A DNA stretch of 64,000 nt from Snuella sedimenti. GTDB taxonomy: Bacteria > Bacteroidota > Bacteroidia > Flavobacteriales > Flavobacteriaceae. The stretch spans positions 43,727 through 107,726 of the forward strand of contig NZ_JAELVQ010000016.1 in the NCBI RefSeq assembly GCF_016428595.1. The letters run 5' to 3'. Made by a program: the position numbers and the translations under genes. This document shows, piece after piece, positions 24,559 to 35,100 of this stretch; position 1 is the stretch's first letter; every line of letters begins with the position of its first letter. Below the pieces are notes generated by a model. That model was not told the origin of the DNA, did no database searches, and saw nothing but the letters and a program-made list of their open reading frames with translations.

Positions 24559-25917
24559 TTAAATAATTTCAAAATATCGTTTTGTTTCCCAATCGGTTAC
24601 TGCTGTGGAAAACTGTCGCCATTCCCACTCTCTGGTCTTTGTAAAATGCTCAATAAAGGCTTCTCCAAAAAGTTTTTTGGCAACATCTGAAGTTTTCATT
24701 TTGTTAGATGCTTCTAATAAGTTAGCTGGTAATACTCCATTACTCAAATCTTCATAACCATTACCAATGGTTTCTGATGTTTCAAGTTCCAAGCCATGTT
24801 CTATACCATATAAACCACTTGCCAAACAGGCTGCCATTGCTAAATAGGGATTAACATCGGATCCAACTACTCTATGCTCTATACGGGCAGCTTTGCTTGA
24901 TGAAGCTAAAATTCGTAACGCTGTGGTTCTGTTATCATGTCCCCAAGTAAGCGTTGTAGGTGCCCAAGCCCCCTCAACCAATCGCTTGTAACTATTGATT
25001 GTTGGAGCAAACATGGGCAATATATAAGGTAAGCAATAAAGCTGACCGGCTACATAACTTCTCATTATGCTACTCATATTATCGGAGGCTTCAGAGTCAA
25101 AAAATAAGTTTTTCTTATTTTCCAAATCCCAAAGACTTTGATGTACATGTCCGCTACATCCAGGAAGCTTACTTGTTTGTTTTGCCATAAAACTAGAAAT
25201 AATACCATGTTTACAAGCAATTTCTTTTACGGCTGATTTAAATAAAGTTGCCCTATCTGCCGCTTCCAATATAGCACTATACTGAATAGCTGCTTCGGTA
25301 ACACCTGGGCCTGTCTCGGTATGTAAACCTTCTAACGGCACACCGAATGCCTCCAAAAGTTCAAACAGATCTTGAAAAAAATCACTGTTTTCAGACATTC
25401 TAAGAATAGAGTATCCAAACATACCTGGCGTTAATGCTTCTAGATTTTGAAAGTTTTTATCATCCAAGGATTGCGATGTTTCTCTAAAATTAAACCATTC
25501 AAATTCTTGTGAAAACATGGGGTTATATCCCATATCGTTAGCTTTGGCAATGGTTCTTTTTAATAAACTTCGTGGACATACCGGAACATCTTTTGATGCT
25601 TTATTACTAAAATCTCCCAACAAAAATGGGGTATCGTTTTCCCAAGGGATGACTCTAAAAGTATTGGTATCGAGATACGAATCAAAATCACCATATCCAG
25701 TATGCCAACCTACTAATTTTGTGTTATCATAAGCAAAATCACCTACATCCCATCCAAATACAACCGAACAAAACCCAAAACCACTTTCTAATGCTGCAAT
25801 AAGCTTATCCACATGCATTAGTTTACCCCTAAGGACTCCATCTATATCCGTAACAGCTACTTTTACCTTGGTGTGCTTACTTTCTTTTAATTTTTTAATT
25901 ACTTCTTGTTTGTCCAT
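24559..25917 (-). CDS. glutamine synthetase-like gamma-glutamylamide ligase (PuuA/GlnA4-type)
   Basis: A 452-aa member of the glutamine synthetase family. The active-site set is present: SQEFEWFNF (metal Glu pair), HTETGPGVTEAAIQYS, GCSGHVHQSLWD (His metal site), PTTLTWGHDNRTTALRI and IEHRVVGSDVNPYLAM. The N-terminal KVAVTDIDGVLRGKLMHVDK replaces the usual housekeeping GlnA start and is typical of PuuA/IpuC/GlnA4-like enzymes, which glutamylate amines instead of ammonia. It follows the permease by 3 bases. The expected reaction is amine + glutamate + ATP to gamma-glutamylamide. Ethanolamine is my preferred substrate, from the Eat-like permease and the downstream oxidation genes. Confidence 0.9.
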   Translation of the reverse strand: MDKQEVIKKLKESKHTKVKVAVTDIDGVLRGKLMHVDKLIAALESGFGFCSVVFGWDVGDFAYDNTKLVGWHTGYGDFDSYLDTNTFRVIPWENDTPFLLGDFSNKASKDVPVCPRSLLKRTIAKANDMGYNPMFSQEFEWFNFRETSQSLDDKNFQNLEALTPGMFGYSILRMSENSDFFQDLFELLEAFGVPLEGLHTETGPGVTEAAIQYSAILEAADRATLFKSAVKEIACKHGIISSFMAKQTSKLPGCSGHVHQSLWDLENKKNLFFDSEASDNMSSIMRSYVAGQLYCLPYILPMFAPTINSYKRLVEGAWAPTTLTWGHDNRTTALRILASSSKAARIEHRVVGSDVNPYLAMAACLASGLYGIEHGLELETSETIGNGYEDLSNGVLPANLLEASNKMKTSDVAKKLFGEAFIEHFTKTREWEWRQFSTAVTDWETKRYFEII

Positions 25918-25920
25918 AGG

Positions 25921-27240
25921 TTATTGAATGTTATGTTTTTTATTAAGGAATACTAAAAAGTATAAATAAGACAATCCAACAATAGTTATAAATATTAAAG
26001 CGATCATTGGATTGTAATAGCACATCGAAATAAGTGCAATTGTTGCTATTATAAGTGCAACCATTGGAAATAATGGGTACATAGGTACTTTAAAAGGGCG
26101 TTCCATTTCGGGGTTCTTTTTTCGTAATGCAAAAAAGGATAGCATAGAAACAATGTATAATGATAAGGCTCCAAAACAAGCTATAGTAATAATTTCACTT
26201 GTTTTTCCTGTTATTAAAGCGACTATACCTACTAACATATTAACAACAAGCGAATTTGCTGGTGTACTAAACTTATGATGTACTTTTCCTAATAATTTCG
26301 GGGCATAACCTACTCTACCGAATTCAAAAGTAGCCCGTCCCCCTGCAAGGATTATTCCATGAAAGGAAGCGACCAAACCTAAAAGTCCTATCCCAATCAA
26401 TAACTTATAAAGCACATGCCCACTATCAATAATTTTTGATAGTGCTAACGGTAATGGCGAATCGGATGCAACTGTACTACCTACAGGATACACAACGGCT
26501 TCCCATCCCGCTACACCTACTGCAGATACAAAGGTTAAAATACATAAAATGACCAAAGTTAAAATCGCCGATCCAAAACCAATAAGTACACTGCGTTGCG
26601 GATTTATTGCTTCTTCTGCTACATTGGCCACCCCTTCGATGGCCAGAAAAAACCAAATGGCAAACGGAATGGCAGCGAATATCCCCGAAATACCATTAGG
26701 CATTGGATTTAACTGCAAATTATTAAACTCAAATTCAGGAAGGGTTACCCCGGCAAAAATAAGAAGCTCTATAACAGCTAAAACGGTAACAACCAATTCA
26801 AATGAGGCAGCTAGCTTGACACCTAAAATATTAATGCCGGTAAAAATAACATACGCTCCTATAGCAAAGACCATAAGGTTTATGGTTGGGTACAACAAAT
26901 TTAAATAAGCTCCAATGGCAGCTGCTATAGCCGGAGGGGCAAATACAAATTCGATGTTTTGGGCAATTCCAGCAATAAACCCCAAATGTTTTCCCAATCC
27001 TTTGTTTGCGTATTCGAAAGCACCTCCAGCCTTAGGTATGGCACAAGCCATCTCGGTATAACTAAAAGTAAAAGTAACATACATGATAATAATAAAAAAA
27101 GTTGCGATTGCCAAGCCATAGGTTCCGCCTTCTGCCAGTCCTAAATTCCACCCAAAATACATCCCGGATATTACGTAACCTACTCCTAAGCCCCATAGCA
27201 TTAAAGGGCTAAGTACTTTTTTTAATTTATCATCACTCAT
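25921..27240 (-). CDS. APC-family permease, ethanolamine-permease-like
   Basis: A 439-aa inner-membrane transporter with about 12 membrane segments. The start LGVGYVISGMYFGWNLGLAE and the FSYTEMACAIPKAGGAFEYA region strongly resemble the Eat-type ethanolamine permeases within the amino acid-polyamine-organocation superfamily; FLAIEGVANVAEEAINPQRS is the conserved cytoplasmic loop. It is the promoter-proximal gene of the five-gene operon. A 627-base repeat-rich intergenic region separates it from the phospholipase gene upstream, so it probably has its own promoter. Other small amines cannot be excluded. Confidence 0.85.
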   Translation of the reverse strand: MSDDKLKKVLSPLMLWGLGVGYVISGMYFGWNLGLAEGGTYGLAIATFFIIIMYVTFTFSYTEMACAIPKAGGAFEYANKGLGKHLGFIAGIAQNIEFVFAPPAIAAAIGAYLNLLYPTINLMVFAIGAYVIFTGINILGVKLAASFELVVTVLAVIELLIFAGVTLPEFEFNNLQLNPMPNGISGIFAAIPFAIWFFLAIEGVANVAEEAINPQRSVLIGFGSAILTLVILCILTFVSAVGVAGWEAVVYPVGSTVASDSPLPLALSKIIDSGHVLYKLLIGIGLLGLVASFHGIILAGGRATFEFGRVGYAPKLLGKVHHKFSTPANSLVVNMLVGIVALITGKTSEIITIACFGALSLYIVSMLSFFALRKKNPEMERPFKVPMYPLFPMVALIIATIALISMCYYNPMIALIFITIVGLSYLYFLVFLNKKHNIQ

Positions 27241-27332
27241 AATTTATTCTTTATTTTACTTCAGTTATTTATTTATCTCTATGCTATTATAAAAACAGCT
27301 TCAAAAATTGACAATCCGAACCTTTCATTTGA

Positions 27333-27495
27333 TGAAGTGATTTAAACTTTTACAAATTGGCTAAAAAATTGTCGGTTTGCATCCATATTTTGTCTTTTTA
27401 TCGTCACGTAGCTCTGCTATGCGACTCAAAAAAAACTTTATCTGGTCACCAACCCATCAATTTTCGCTTCAATCCAAAAAGCCTAAACCACTTTG
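27333..27495. repeat. ~160-bp palindromic repeat, copy B
   Basis: Full-length imperfect palindrome with outer arms GAAGTGATTTAAACTTTT and AAAAAGCCTAAACCACTTT, inner arms TTACAAATTGGC / GCTTCAATCCA, and apex stem GTCACGTAGC / GCTATGCGAC. It is closest to the inverted copy at 39591-39755. It lies upstream of the permease operon, inside the 27241-27867 gene-free stretch; 27496-27663 is AT-rich DNA in which nothing else is seen. Confidence 0.82.
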
Positions 27496-27663
27496 GTATA
27501 AAATTATTGTAAATAATAATTATTTAATCATAAAAACCTATCAAATTTATGTTTTCAATAAATAAATACACTAAATAAAATATAAACAGTTTTATTTTAT
27601 GGTTTATGATTATGATATTATTATTTATAGTCAAAATCTACTAGATCAAAAATTATCGTTATG

Positions 27664-27817
27664 TTTCACACGTTTAAATTTTAGTAATTAATTGATTTTA
27701 TTGTAATAATAAAATTAAGAACGTGTGCAACCACTCCTTACACGTGTTCTCACATTAAAAATTTTAAACATTTCCTTTTGTGAAGTAATTTTTAAAATTT
27801 CTTAATGCTCGTTTCAT
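27664..27817. repeat. 154-bp two-hairpin repeat element, copy 2
   Basis: Same element as 6765-6918, same orientation, about 97% identical. Hairpin 1 spans 27667-27727 (CACACGTT / AACGTGTG) and hairpin 2 spans 27753-27807 (CATTAA / TTAATG). Unlike copy 1 it does not touch a start codon. It lies 50 bases beyond the stop codon of the phospholipase C gene and may act as its 3' end. Confidence 0.85.
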
Positions 27818-27867
27818 GTCATAACAGTTTAATAGCCCCCCCAGTCAGCACCTCGAAGATTCTTCCA

Positions 27868-30414
27868 CTAAACACGTCCCATAAATGGATCTGTTTTCGA
27901 TGCCTTGCCCGTTTCTACCCTGCCTGCAAAACGTCTTTCAAAGTTTTTAACTCCTTTTACCTTCACAGAAAAATCGTACCAACCATAGCTCTCACTTGTC
28001 TTCAACACTATACGACTTATAGCTCCCTTAGCTACGCTTTTGTTCACTTCGGGGGCATTGTAGGCGTGGTCGACAATCTCTACGATATAATCCTCTGCTG
28101 AACTATTGGTTATTTCTAACTCAATATTCCCTGATAGCTTCTTTAAAAAGCGTCCTGCTTTTTCGTAATGACAAACAATCTTTAATTCTGGATCTGTATA
28201 GCTTCCTTTATACTCCCTATAGAAACCGTTAGGCCCGTAAGCTCGTAAATGGTAATTATTGTCCTCAAAACGACCTAAAGGCCATGTATCGGATATTGTA
28301 TCTCCGGCTGCTACTGCAAACGACCATGTTTTCACCGGTTGAAAACTCTTTATGCCAGCGGCATCTTCTTGTAAATAATTTCCAGGTGCATACACATTAA
28401 AAGGGGCTCCGGACGTTTTATCACCAAAAACGGCATTGGAAGCTTGAAAGGACAATTGTATTGAACCACTGTTTTTGTCTAAAGTATCGTGTATGTACAA
28501 TTCATAGGGCAAAGCACAGGAATCCTTAATACCCGGTTCCTGTTTAGGCATAAAGGAAAGTATATCGTTTCCTTTACGCACTTGTCCTACTTCTTCATCG
28601 ATCAATGGTTTAAAATTTACGGGTGGCTCTTTAAAACTCGCCTTAAAGATGTCTTGCATTAACTCATTTCTGTTTACAAACTCCGAAAAATTAAAGTTTG
28701 AACCTTCAAATGGCCTAAAAGCCGATGTTAAATCACTTGTTACTGTTCTTCGCCAACTACTAATATTGGTTTCCTTAAGCACCTTTCCTGTTTTCTTTCT
28801 TAAAAAGGTTTCCATAAATTGCAAGGTCGAGGTAAGGTCACAGACTTCGGAATTCACCCAGCCTCCTCGAGTCCATGGTGATGCCACGACCATAGGAACA
28901 CGATATCCTAAGCCTACGGTACTCTCCCTAGCATTTTCTGACTTCATACCTTCTTTTTTGAGTTCTTCTTCTAAAGTTACGTATTCTGAAGTAGTATCGA
29001 TACCTTTTGACACCTTATTCTTCTGCTTTGGACTTGGGGCTACAAATGGTGGTACATGATCAAAATAACCATCATTTTCGTCGTAAGTAAGGATAAATAT
29101 TGTTTTTTTCCATACCTCGGGATTCTTCGTTAGGATATCCAATACTTCTGATACATACCACGCTCCGAACCATGGGGCACTAGGGTGATCGGAAAACTTT
29201 TGGGGTGCTACTAACCAAGAAACGGTTGGTAATTCACTATTATTAACGTCTTCTCTAAACTGATGGAGGATATCACCTTTAGGCACTTTCATGCTGCGTA
29301 CTTCACCATTATCATCAAAGGTCATGGTTTCTGTTTCATGATAGTGTGGATCGCCACTGTTGGTCGTAAAGGCCTTTTTATGTAGGTTCTTTTGAAATTC
29401 ACTAAGCCTTTCATAATTCTCAGGACTCCATAGTTCTAATTCCCTCTCTATTTTTATGAGCTGCTGCTTCTTTTGTTCTAATTTGTTTTTTAACTTCTGC
29501 ACGGATTGCTTAGGCTGCTCTTTAATATTGCGCTCTAATTCGCTTATTTCGTCGGGAAGTTCGGTAAATCGCTTTTTCAAAAAAGTTCGATGGCTTTTAC
29601 TATAACGCACATTAAATTGTGAAAACCACTCCAAATTGTTGTCGGTAAAATTAGCCAATAACGAAGCATCTTCCCCTTCTAGATCGGTTTGAAGACTAAT
29701 TTCATTTTGATAAACGCGCCAAGAAATACCCTGCTCTTCCAAGCGTTCTGGAAATGTTTTCCATTTAGCTTCGTTATTGTAATAGCTCTCAGAATTACGC
29801 ACACAAGGTGTTGAAGTAGGAGTCTCTCTAATTGTTCCAGACCAGAAAAAATGCCTGTTAGATGTTGTACCTGTTAAACTGGAACAAAAATGTTGATCGA
29901 ATACCGTAAAGGCATCAGCAAAGGCATAATAAAAAGGAATGTCTTCTCGGTTGTAGTAGCCCATGGTTAAAGGTACATGCTGATAGGCTTTACGATGCAT
30001 CTTTTTAGCTTCCAACCAATTATCATACTTGCCATTATTTCGTGCATCCACTTGGTTCTCCCATGAATGGGGCAAATCTCCCATCCATGTAGCCTTGGTT
30101 TCTTTCATATTCAACCGAAATGGCGCATATGTTTCTCCTTTTTTATTGGACTGTAACCAAACTGGGTTCTTATTTGGCAATGTTATAGCCCTCGGATCAT
30201 TAAAGCCCCTAACACCTTGTAAGGTTCCAAAACAATGATCGAACGATCGGTTTTCCTGCATTAACAATACAATGTGCTCGGCATCTTCAAAACTACTGCC
30301 TACTTCTGGATCTATAGACAATGCGCGTTGAATGGACGCTGGCAATGTCCCCATAACACCAAGACCTCCGGTTAACATGCCCGCTTGTTTTAAAAAATCT
30401 CTTCTTGTACTCAT
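27868..30414 (-). CDS. phosphocholine-type (non-haemolytic-like) phospholipase C
   Basis: An 848-aa exported enzyme of the PlcH/PlcN acid-phosphatase-fold family, which hydrolyses phosphatidylcholine, phosphatidylethanolamine or sphingomyelin to diacylglycerol and the phospho-headgroup. The N-terminus STRRDFLKQAG is a Tat signal motif, so it is exported folded. Core motifs are LLMQENRSFDHCFGTLQGVR (about residues 50-69), GTTSNRHFFWSG, FILTYDENDGYFDHVPPF and SPWTRGGWVNSEVCDLTSTL. Two C-terminal beta domains (about 650-848), typical of the family, complete it. It lies directly after the susCD pair in a sigma/FecR-controlled block and before the amine operon, which suggests lipid headgroup scavenging. 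Confidence 0.93.
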   Translation of the reverse strand: MSTRRDFLKQAGMLTGGLGVMGTLPASIQRALSIDPEVGSSFEDAEHIVLLMQENRSFDHCFGTLQGVRGFNDPRAITLPNKNPVWLQSNKKGETYAPFRLNMKETKATWMGDLPHSWENQVDARNNGKYDNWLEAKKMHRKAYQHVPLTMGYYNREDIPFYYAFADAFTVFDQHFCSSLTGTTSNRHFFWSGTIRETPTSTPCVRNSESYYNNEAKWKTFPERLEEQGISWRVYQNEISLQTDLEGEDASLLANFTDNNLEWFSQFNVRYSKSHRTFLKKRFTELPDEISELERNIKEQPKQSVQKLKNKLEQKKQQLIKIERELELWSPENYERLSEFQKNLHKKAFTTNSGDPHYHETETMTFDDNGEVRSMKVPKGDILHQFREDVNNSELPTVSWLVAPQKFSDHPSAPWFGAWYVSEVLDILTKNPEVWKKTIFILTYDENDGYFDHVPPFVAPSPKQKNKVSKGIDTTSEYVTLEEELKKEGMKSENARESTVGLGYRVPMVVASPWTRGGWVNSEVCDLTSTLQFMETFLRKKTGKVLKETNISSWRRTVTSDLTSAFRPFEGSNFNFSEFVNRNELMQDIFKASFKEPPVNFKPLIDEEVGQVRKGNDILSFMPKQEPGIKDSCALPYELYIHDTLDKNSGSIQLSFQASNAVFGDKTSGAPFNVYAPGNYLQEDAAGIKSFQPVKTWSFAVAAGDTISDTWPLGRFEDNNYHLRAYGPNGFYREYKGSYTDPELKIVCHYEKAGRFLKKLSGNIELEITNSSAEDYIVEIVDHAYNAPEVNKSVAKGAISRIVLKTSESYGWYDFSVKVKGVKNFERRFAGRVETGKASKTDPFMGRV

Positions 30415-30510
30415 TTTATCTATTAATGTTTGTCTAAAATAATATTTAATATCATCAAAATCTATTAAAGTTTTTTACCCTGGCATAGCCTCATTTCTAT
30501 GAAGCGAAAA

Positions 30511-30546
30511 AGCAAAGGTGATAAAGTTAAACTCCCCACCTTTGCT
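30511..30546 (-). terminator. terminator after the SusD gene
   Basis: The arms AGCAAAGGTG and CACCTTTGCT pair perfectly around a 16-base loop, and a U-rich tail (TTTTTCGC) follows on the minus strand. It lies 99 bases downstream of the SusD stop codon and before the phospholipase C gene, which may therefore be transcribed separately or by read-through. Confidence 0.8.
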
Positions 30547-30644
30547 AATCAAAATTGAAAAAAAACTAACTCAACTCAAAACAAATCAACTGTTCTTTTT
30601 ATAATTCCAAGTATGTATTTCAAAAACGATCTTATTTATTTTTT

Positions 30645-32126
30645 TTACTGTAACCACCATGGGATTTCGCGAATCTTATCGTTACCACTTCCAAATTGAC
30701 TCGTTATGGCAGCCGAAACATTCTCTGAATTTTGCAAATATTCACTCTCTGGGTAGATCCAACGTGTCGGTGGCGTTTCTCCAGCGTTATGTTCAAAATA
30801 GGGATACCCTGTTCTTAATTGGTCAAAGTACATACGCCAACCTGATTGCAGGAACGCAGTAAAATACTTTTGGGTCATAACGCGTTCTAATTTTGCCTCT
30901 GTGGTTAAGGCATTGTCTAAATCTACCAGATTTTCCATCAAATAAGTATCTGCTGCTGCTTGGGTAACATAGCCCTCATAACCTTTTGCATGCATATTAT
31001 AGAATTCAAAAGAAGCCTTAACGCCATTTTCATAAAGCATTTTAGCATCTGCGGCAATCCATCCTCTTAATGCTGCTTCTGCTAAAATAAACTCTAACTC
31101 TGCATAGCTAAGTAAATTATGTGGCTCTGTTGTTGGATCTGTAGTATAGCGCAAGTTTACTTTTGAAGCATCTCCTTGTGCTGCTTTATCATTAACCTCT
31201 GCATATGGTGCTAATGGGTCACCGCCTTCATAGGCATCAAAATCACTTTCTGCTAAGCCACCTTCTTTTGCATTTCTTGTTTGTGAACAAAAGATAAATA
31301 GTCTCGGATCTTTTCTATCTTGTAATCGTTTTACAAAGGTTGAATCCATATATAAACCAGAACCGTAGCTACTGGAATTAAATTCATTGTAACGGCTCCC
31401 ATCTTGATCGACAAAAACCAATTGACCGTTATCTGCGTTGGATTCAAATATTGGTTGGTTATTATAAATTGATGCAAAGGCCGATTTTACATTAAGATCG
31501 GTGTCACTTTCTTTTTTGGACAGGGAAATTAAGACCTTTAACCTAAAGGAATTCACCAACTTTCTCCATTTGGCAGGATTGCCTCCATAAATAATATCTC
31601 CTGCGATAAGGTCATTATTACTTTCTAACAATGTATTAGCTTCAGCCAATTCGTTTAAAATACCTTTAAACACTTCTTTTTGAGTATCATACTTAGGATT
31701 ATACAATTCTGTTAACTCACCTTGCAATGCTTCACTATAAGGAATATCTCCAAACGTTAAAGTTAATTCGTAAAAATAATGGGCTCTAAAAAATTTGGCA
31801 ATTGCTCTGTAAACGTCATTATCGATTCGATTTGCTTCTTCCATCATTTTGGTTACATCGCGAAGCCTGTTGTAATCACCAAAACTGCCTCGGTTCCATC
31901 TGTAATACTGTTCTGCATTCTCTCCATCGGTTTGGACTATCATCCTAGATGCATACATAGCACTTCTCCCTTGCACACTAAAAGCACTGTGGGCTATTTG
32001 TGTCAATAATAGTTGTGGGTGCGTTTCACTTACATTATTCGGATTCTCATTAATACTGGTTAAATCGCTACATGCACTTAATGAGACCAAAAGTAGCAGT
32101 ACAAAGAACTTTATTAATATTTTCAT
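30645..32126 (-). CDS. SusD/RagB family surface lipoprotein
   Basis: A 493-aa lipoprotein that caps the SusC-type channel and binds the imported ligand at the cell surface. The signal KILIKFFVLLLLVSLSAC ends in a SAC lipobox, followed by the family start CSDLTSINENPNNVSETHPQ. TPR-like helices include YRAIAKFFRAHYFYELTLTF and LAEANTLLE. The GLYMDSTFVKRLQDRKDPRL and ELEFILAEAALRGW blocks place it in the SusD-like subgroup often paired with peptide- or lipid-related SusC proteins. It follows susC by 20 bases. Confidence 0.93.
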   Translation of the reverse strand: MKILIKFFVLLLLVSLSACSDLTSINENPNNVSETHPQLLLTQIAHSAFSVQGRSAMYASRMIVQTDGENAEQYYRWNRGSFGDYNRLRDVTKMMEEANRIDNDVYRAIAKFFRAHYFYELTLTFGDIPYSEALQGELTELYNPKYDTQKEVFKGILNELAEANTLLESNNDLIAGDIIYGGNPAKWRKLVNSFRLKVLISLSKKESDTDLNVKSAFASIYNNQPIFESNADNGQLVFVDQDGSRYNEFNSSSYGSGLYMDSTFVKRLQDRKDPRLFIFCSQTRNAKEGGLAESDFDAYEGGDPLAPYAEVNDKAAQGDASKVNLRYTTDPTTEPHNLLSYAELEFILAEAALRGWIAADAKMLYENGVKASFEFYNMHAKGYEGYVTQAAADTYLMENLVDLDNALTTEAKLERVMTQKYFTAFLQSGWRMYFDQLRTGYPYFEHNAGETPPTRWIYPESEYLQNSENVSAAITSQFGSGNDKIREIPWWLQ

Positions 32127-32146
32127 GTCTATATTTTTTTATTTGA

Positions 32147-35100
32147 TTAAAATTTCACGTTTAACCCCATTCCAATATATCTCGTAGAAGGATCCTGAAG
32201 GTTATTATCATCACCAAAATCGGGATCAATGATATCTGCTTTTTTCCACACTAAAAGATTGTATCCATTTAAAGCTGCGTCGATGTGCTTAATCCCTTTA
32301 ATGTTTAACAACTCGGTCAAGTTGTATTTAAAAGTTACTGAGCGTAGCTTAAAAAAGCTTCGGTCAAACACATTGGCAAACTTTTTATTTTCTTCGGTTG
32401 TTACCTGTGCTCTATACGGATAGTTCTGACTCCAAGTTTGCCAACTTACCGGTGTTGAATGGGGTTGGAAAACACGTGTATCTGAAACAATGTTTCCATT
32501 GACATCTTGCACCAGTTCTCCACTAACAACATTAACCCCTTCTGGCACATATATTGGTTGGCCTGCTGCATATTCTGCATCACGGAATTCTGTTGAGTTA
32601 GGGTGCTTACCGCCCCACCACATTTTTTCTACAGTAAGCGATCGCATAACACCTCCCCATGAGCCATCAATGCCTATGTCTAAACTTAGCTTTTTATACC
32701 TAAAACTATTTTGTAAACCTAGTCTCCAATCTGGTAACTTGTTACCTAACAATTTCTTATAATTGTCTCTTATTGGTAGGCCATTACTGTTCAATATCAA
32801 TTGTCCGTCTGGTGCTTTTTGCCAAACAGTAGCATAATAACTATCTGCCCTATCATTCAAGAATAAATCCCCAAAACGTTCTTGTCCGCCATATATATCG
32901 GTGATCTTCTTCTCAAACTTACTCCAGTTAGCCGTTAAGTTCCACTTAAAGTCTGCTGTTTGAATCGGTATGGCTCCTACTACAACTTCATAACCGTTTG
33001 TTGTATATTCATTACCATTTACTTTTCTATCCTCAAAACCTGAAGCTATAGAAGTTGGTAAGTCTATAATCTGGTTTGTATCCACCACATTATAGTATGT
33101 GAAGTTAAATTTAAGCCTGCCCTTTAAGAACGAAGAATTAAGCCCAAATTCGTAGGAAGTTGAGTTTTCTGGTTGGATATTGGGGTTTACAATTCCTTCG
33201 GGATAGGTAAGCTTTGTTAAACCTCCAAAATTACCATTGTTATTATAATAAGAAGATATTTGATACGGATCTAAATCACTAGAAACCTCAGCCCAAGAAC
33301 CATAAACTTTTAAAAAGTCTATTGCTCGCGGCATCTCTATTAAGTTAGACACCACGGTACTTGCTGAGAAAGAAGGATAAAAATACGATCTGTTTTCTAC
33401 CGGCAAGGTTGATGACCAGTCATTTCTAGCTGCAAAGTTTAAAAAAACCGCATCAAACAGATCTACTCCCAGGGTAGCATACACACTATTCGTTGCCTTT
33501 TCCCTTAACAGCGTGGTAGCTTTTACATTACGTTGAGTATTGTTGAGACTGTAAACGAATGGTACTATTAATCCATCGGTAGCATTGTACTCTTCCTGAA
33601 ACTTATGATAGTAAGTAGCAGCTCCTGCATTTATGTTGACCCCAAAATTATCGCTAAAAGCCTTGTCGTAACTTGCTAAAACATCTAAATCGATAGTCGT
33701 CCAGTTTCTATTCCATGTTTTATAGTCTCCTTCTCTAGGGTCTCCATAGTTAAGATACGTCTTAGGGCTTTCCCTATCTTCAAAATTATCTTTTATAACA
33801 GCCGAACCGCGCGCTTGAAGATTCAAGTCTTCTGTTACAGCATAGTTTAATTTTAACTGTCCGTTTACGATATCGGAGTCATACTTTTGATTTAATTCAT
33901 AGGCTGCAAAATAAGGGTTATTATACCAGGCATAATTCCAGTTCGCTTGTCTGTAACCTTCTTGTCCTGGCACATATAAATGTGCTCTTTGGTCTTTACC
34001 ATTTACATCGTCACCCATCCATACTAAAATAGTATACATGTGGTTTTTAGGCCCGTACCCGTGTCTGGGGTAATTTGGTGAGTATACTTTGTTGTATGCC
34101 AACTTACTGTTTAAGGTAAGCTTATCTGTTAAAAAGGTAGTCCCTTTAAAGCTTAAGCTCCCTGTTTTTAAACTGGCATTAGGCACTCTGTCCTTTTGAT
34201 CTGTAAACATACCCGATATACGAAAAGATCCTTTTTCGCCTTTATGGGCGATTGCAAAATCTGTAGTTGAAATATATCCCAACTCTAAGAAATCTCGAAG
34301 ATTATCATGACGCTCCCATGGAATGGGTACTCTTGAATAACGCGATTTATCATCATATTGTGTTCCTGCCACATCACCCCACCAAGGTATGGTTTCTCCT
34401 GTTTGGCTGTCATAAATTGGACTGTTCCATTGAGGAATCATAACACCCGGTTCAAATTTTGGTCCCCAAATCATATCGCCATCAGAAATACCACCATCTT
34501 TACCATCCCAAAATTCGTATTTTCCATTGGAACCGTTACCGTATTCGGATTGATACTCGGGATATACTGTAAAACCTGCCGAAAACAAGGTACTATGAGA
34601 AAGTGTTACCTCTAAACCTTCTGTTTTTGCATTTTTGGTATTTATTAATATAGCACCATTCCTACCTCTGGATCCATATAAAGCAGATGCGGTAGTTCCT
34701 TTTAAGACGTTTATCTCGGCTATATCGTTAGAAGATACATCGTAAAAATCTGTATCTACAGGAATTCCATCAATAACAATTAATGGTTTTTTACCTCTAA
34801 GAGAAAAAGAAGGAGATTGAAAAAGTCCTGTTGGGTTTGTTACTGTAAGTCCGGCAACCTGACCTGAAAACAAGCTTCCTACGTTAGGAGCCTTTACTTC
34901 TTCGATAGTAGCTGTTTCAATACCTTGCGTAGCATAACCCACCTTTTTTTCTGCTCTGGTGATACCTAAAGCTGTTACAATTACTTCATCCAAACCTTGC
35001 ATGTTCTCAGACAAAGTAACGGTTAGCATGCCATTTGCTGGAATTTTAACTTCTTGATTTACAAAACCAATATAAGTAACTAACAAAATAGCATCTGAAC

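Noticed and set aside
24559..25917. Housekeeping glutamine synthetase
   Set aside because: The N-terminal sequence and the operon with permease, dehydrogenases and gamma-glutamyl hydrolase fit an amine-glutamylating ligase instead.
21233..27240. Putrescine (Puu) pathway as the first reading of the operon
   Set aside because: No gamma-glutamylputrescine oxidase (PuuB) or GABA aminotransferase is present; a Fe-alcohol dehydrogenase takes the oxidation step, which suits an amino-alcohol better. Not fully excluded.
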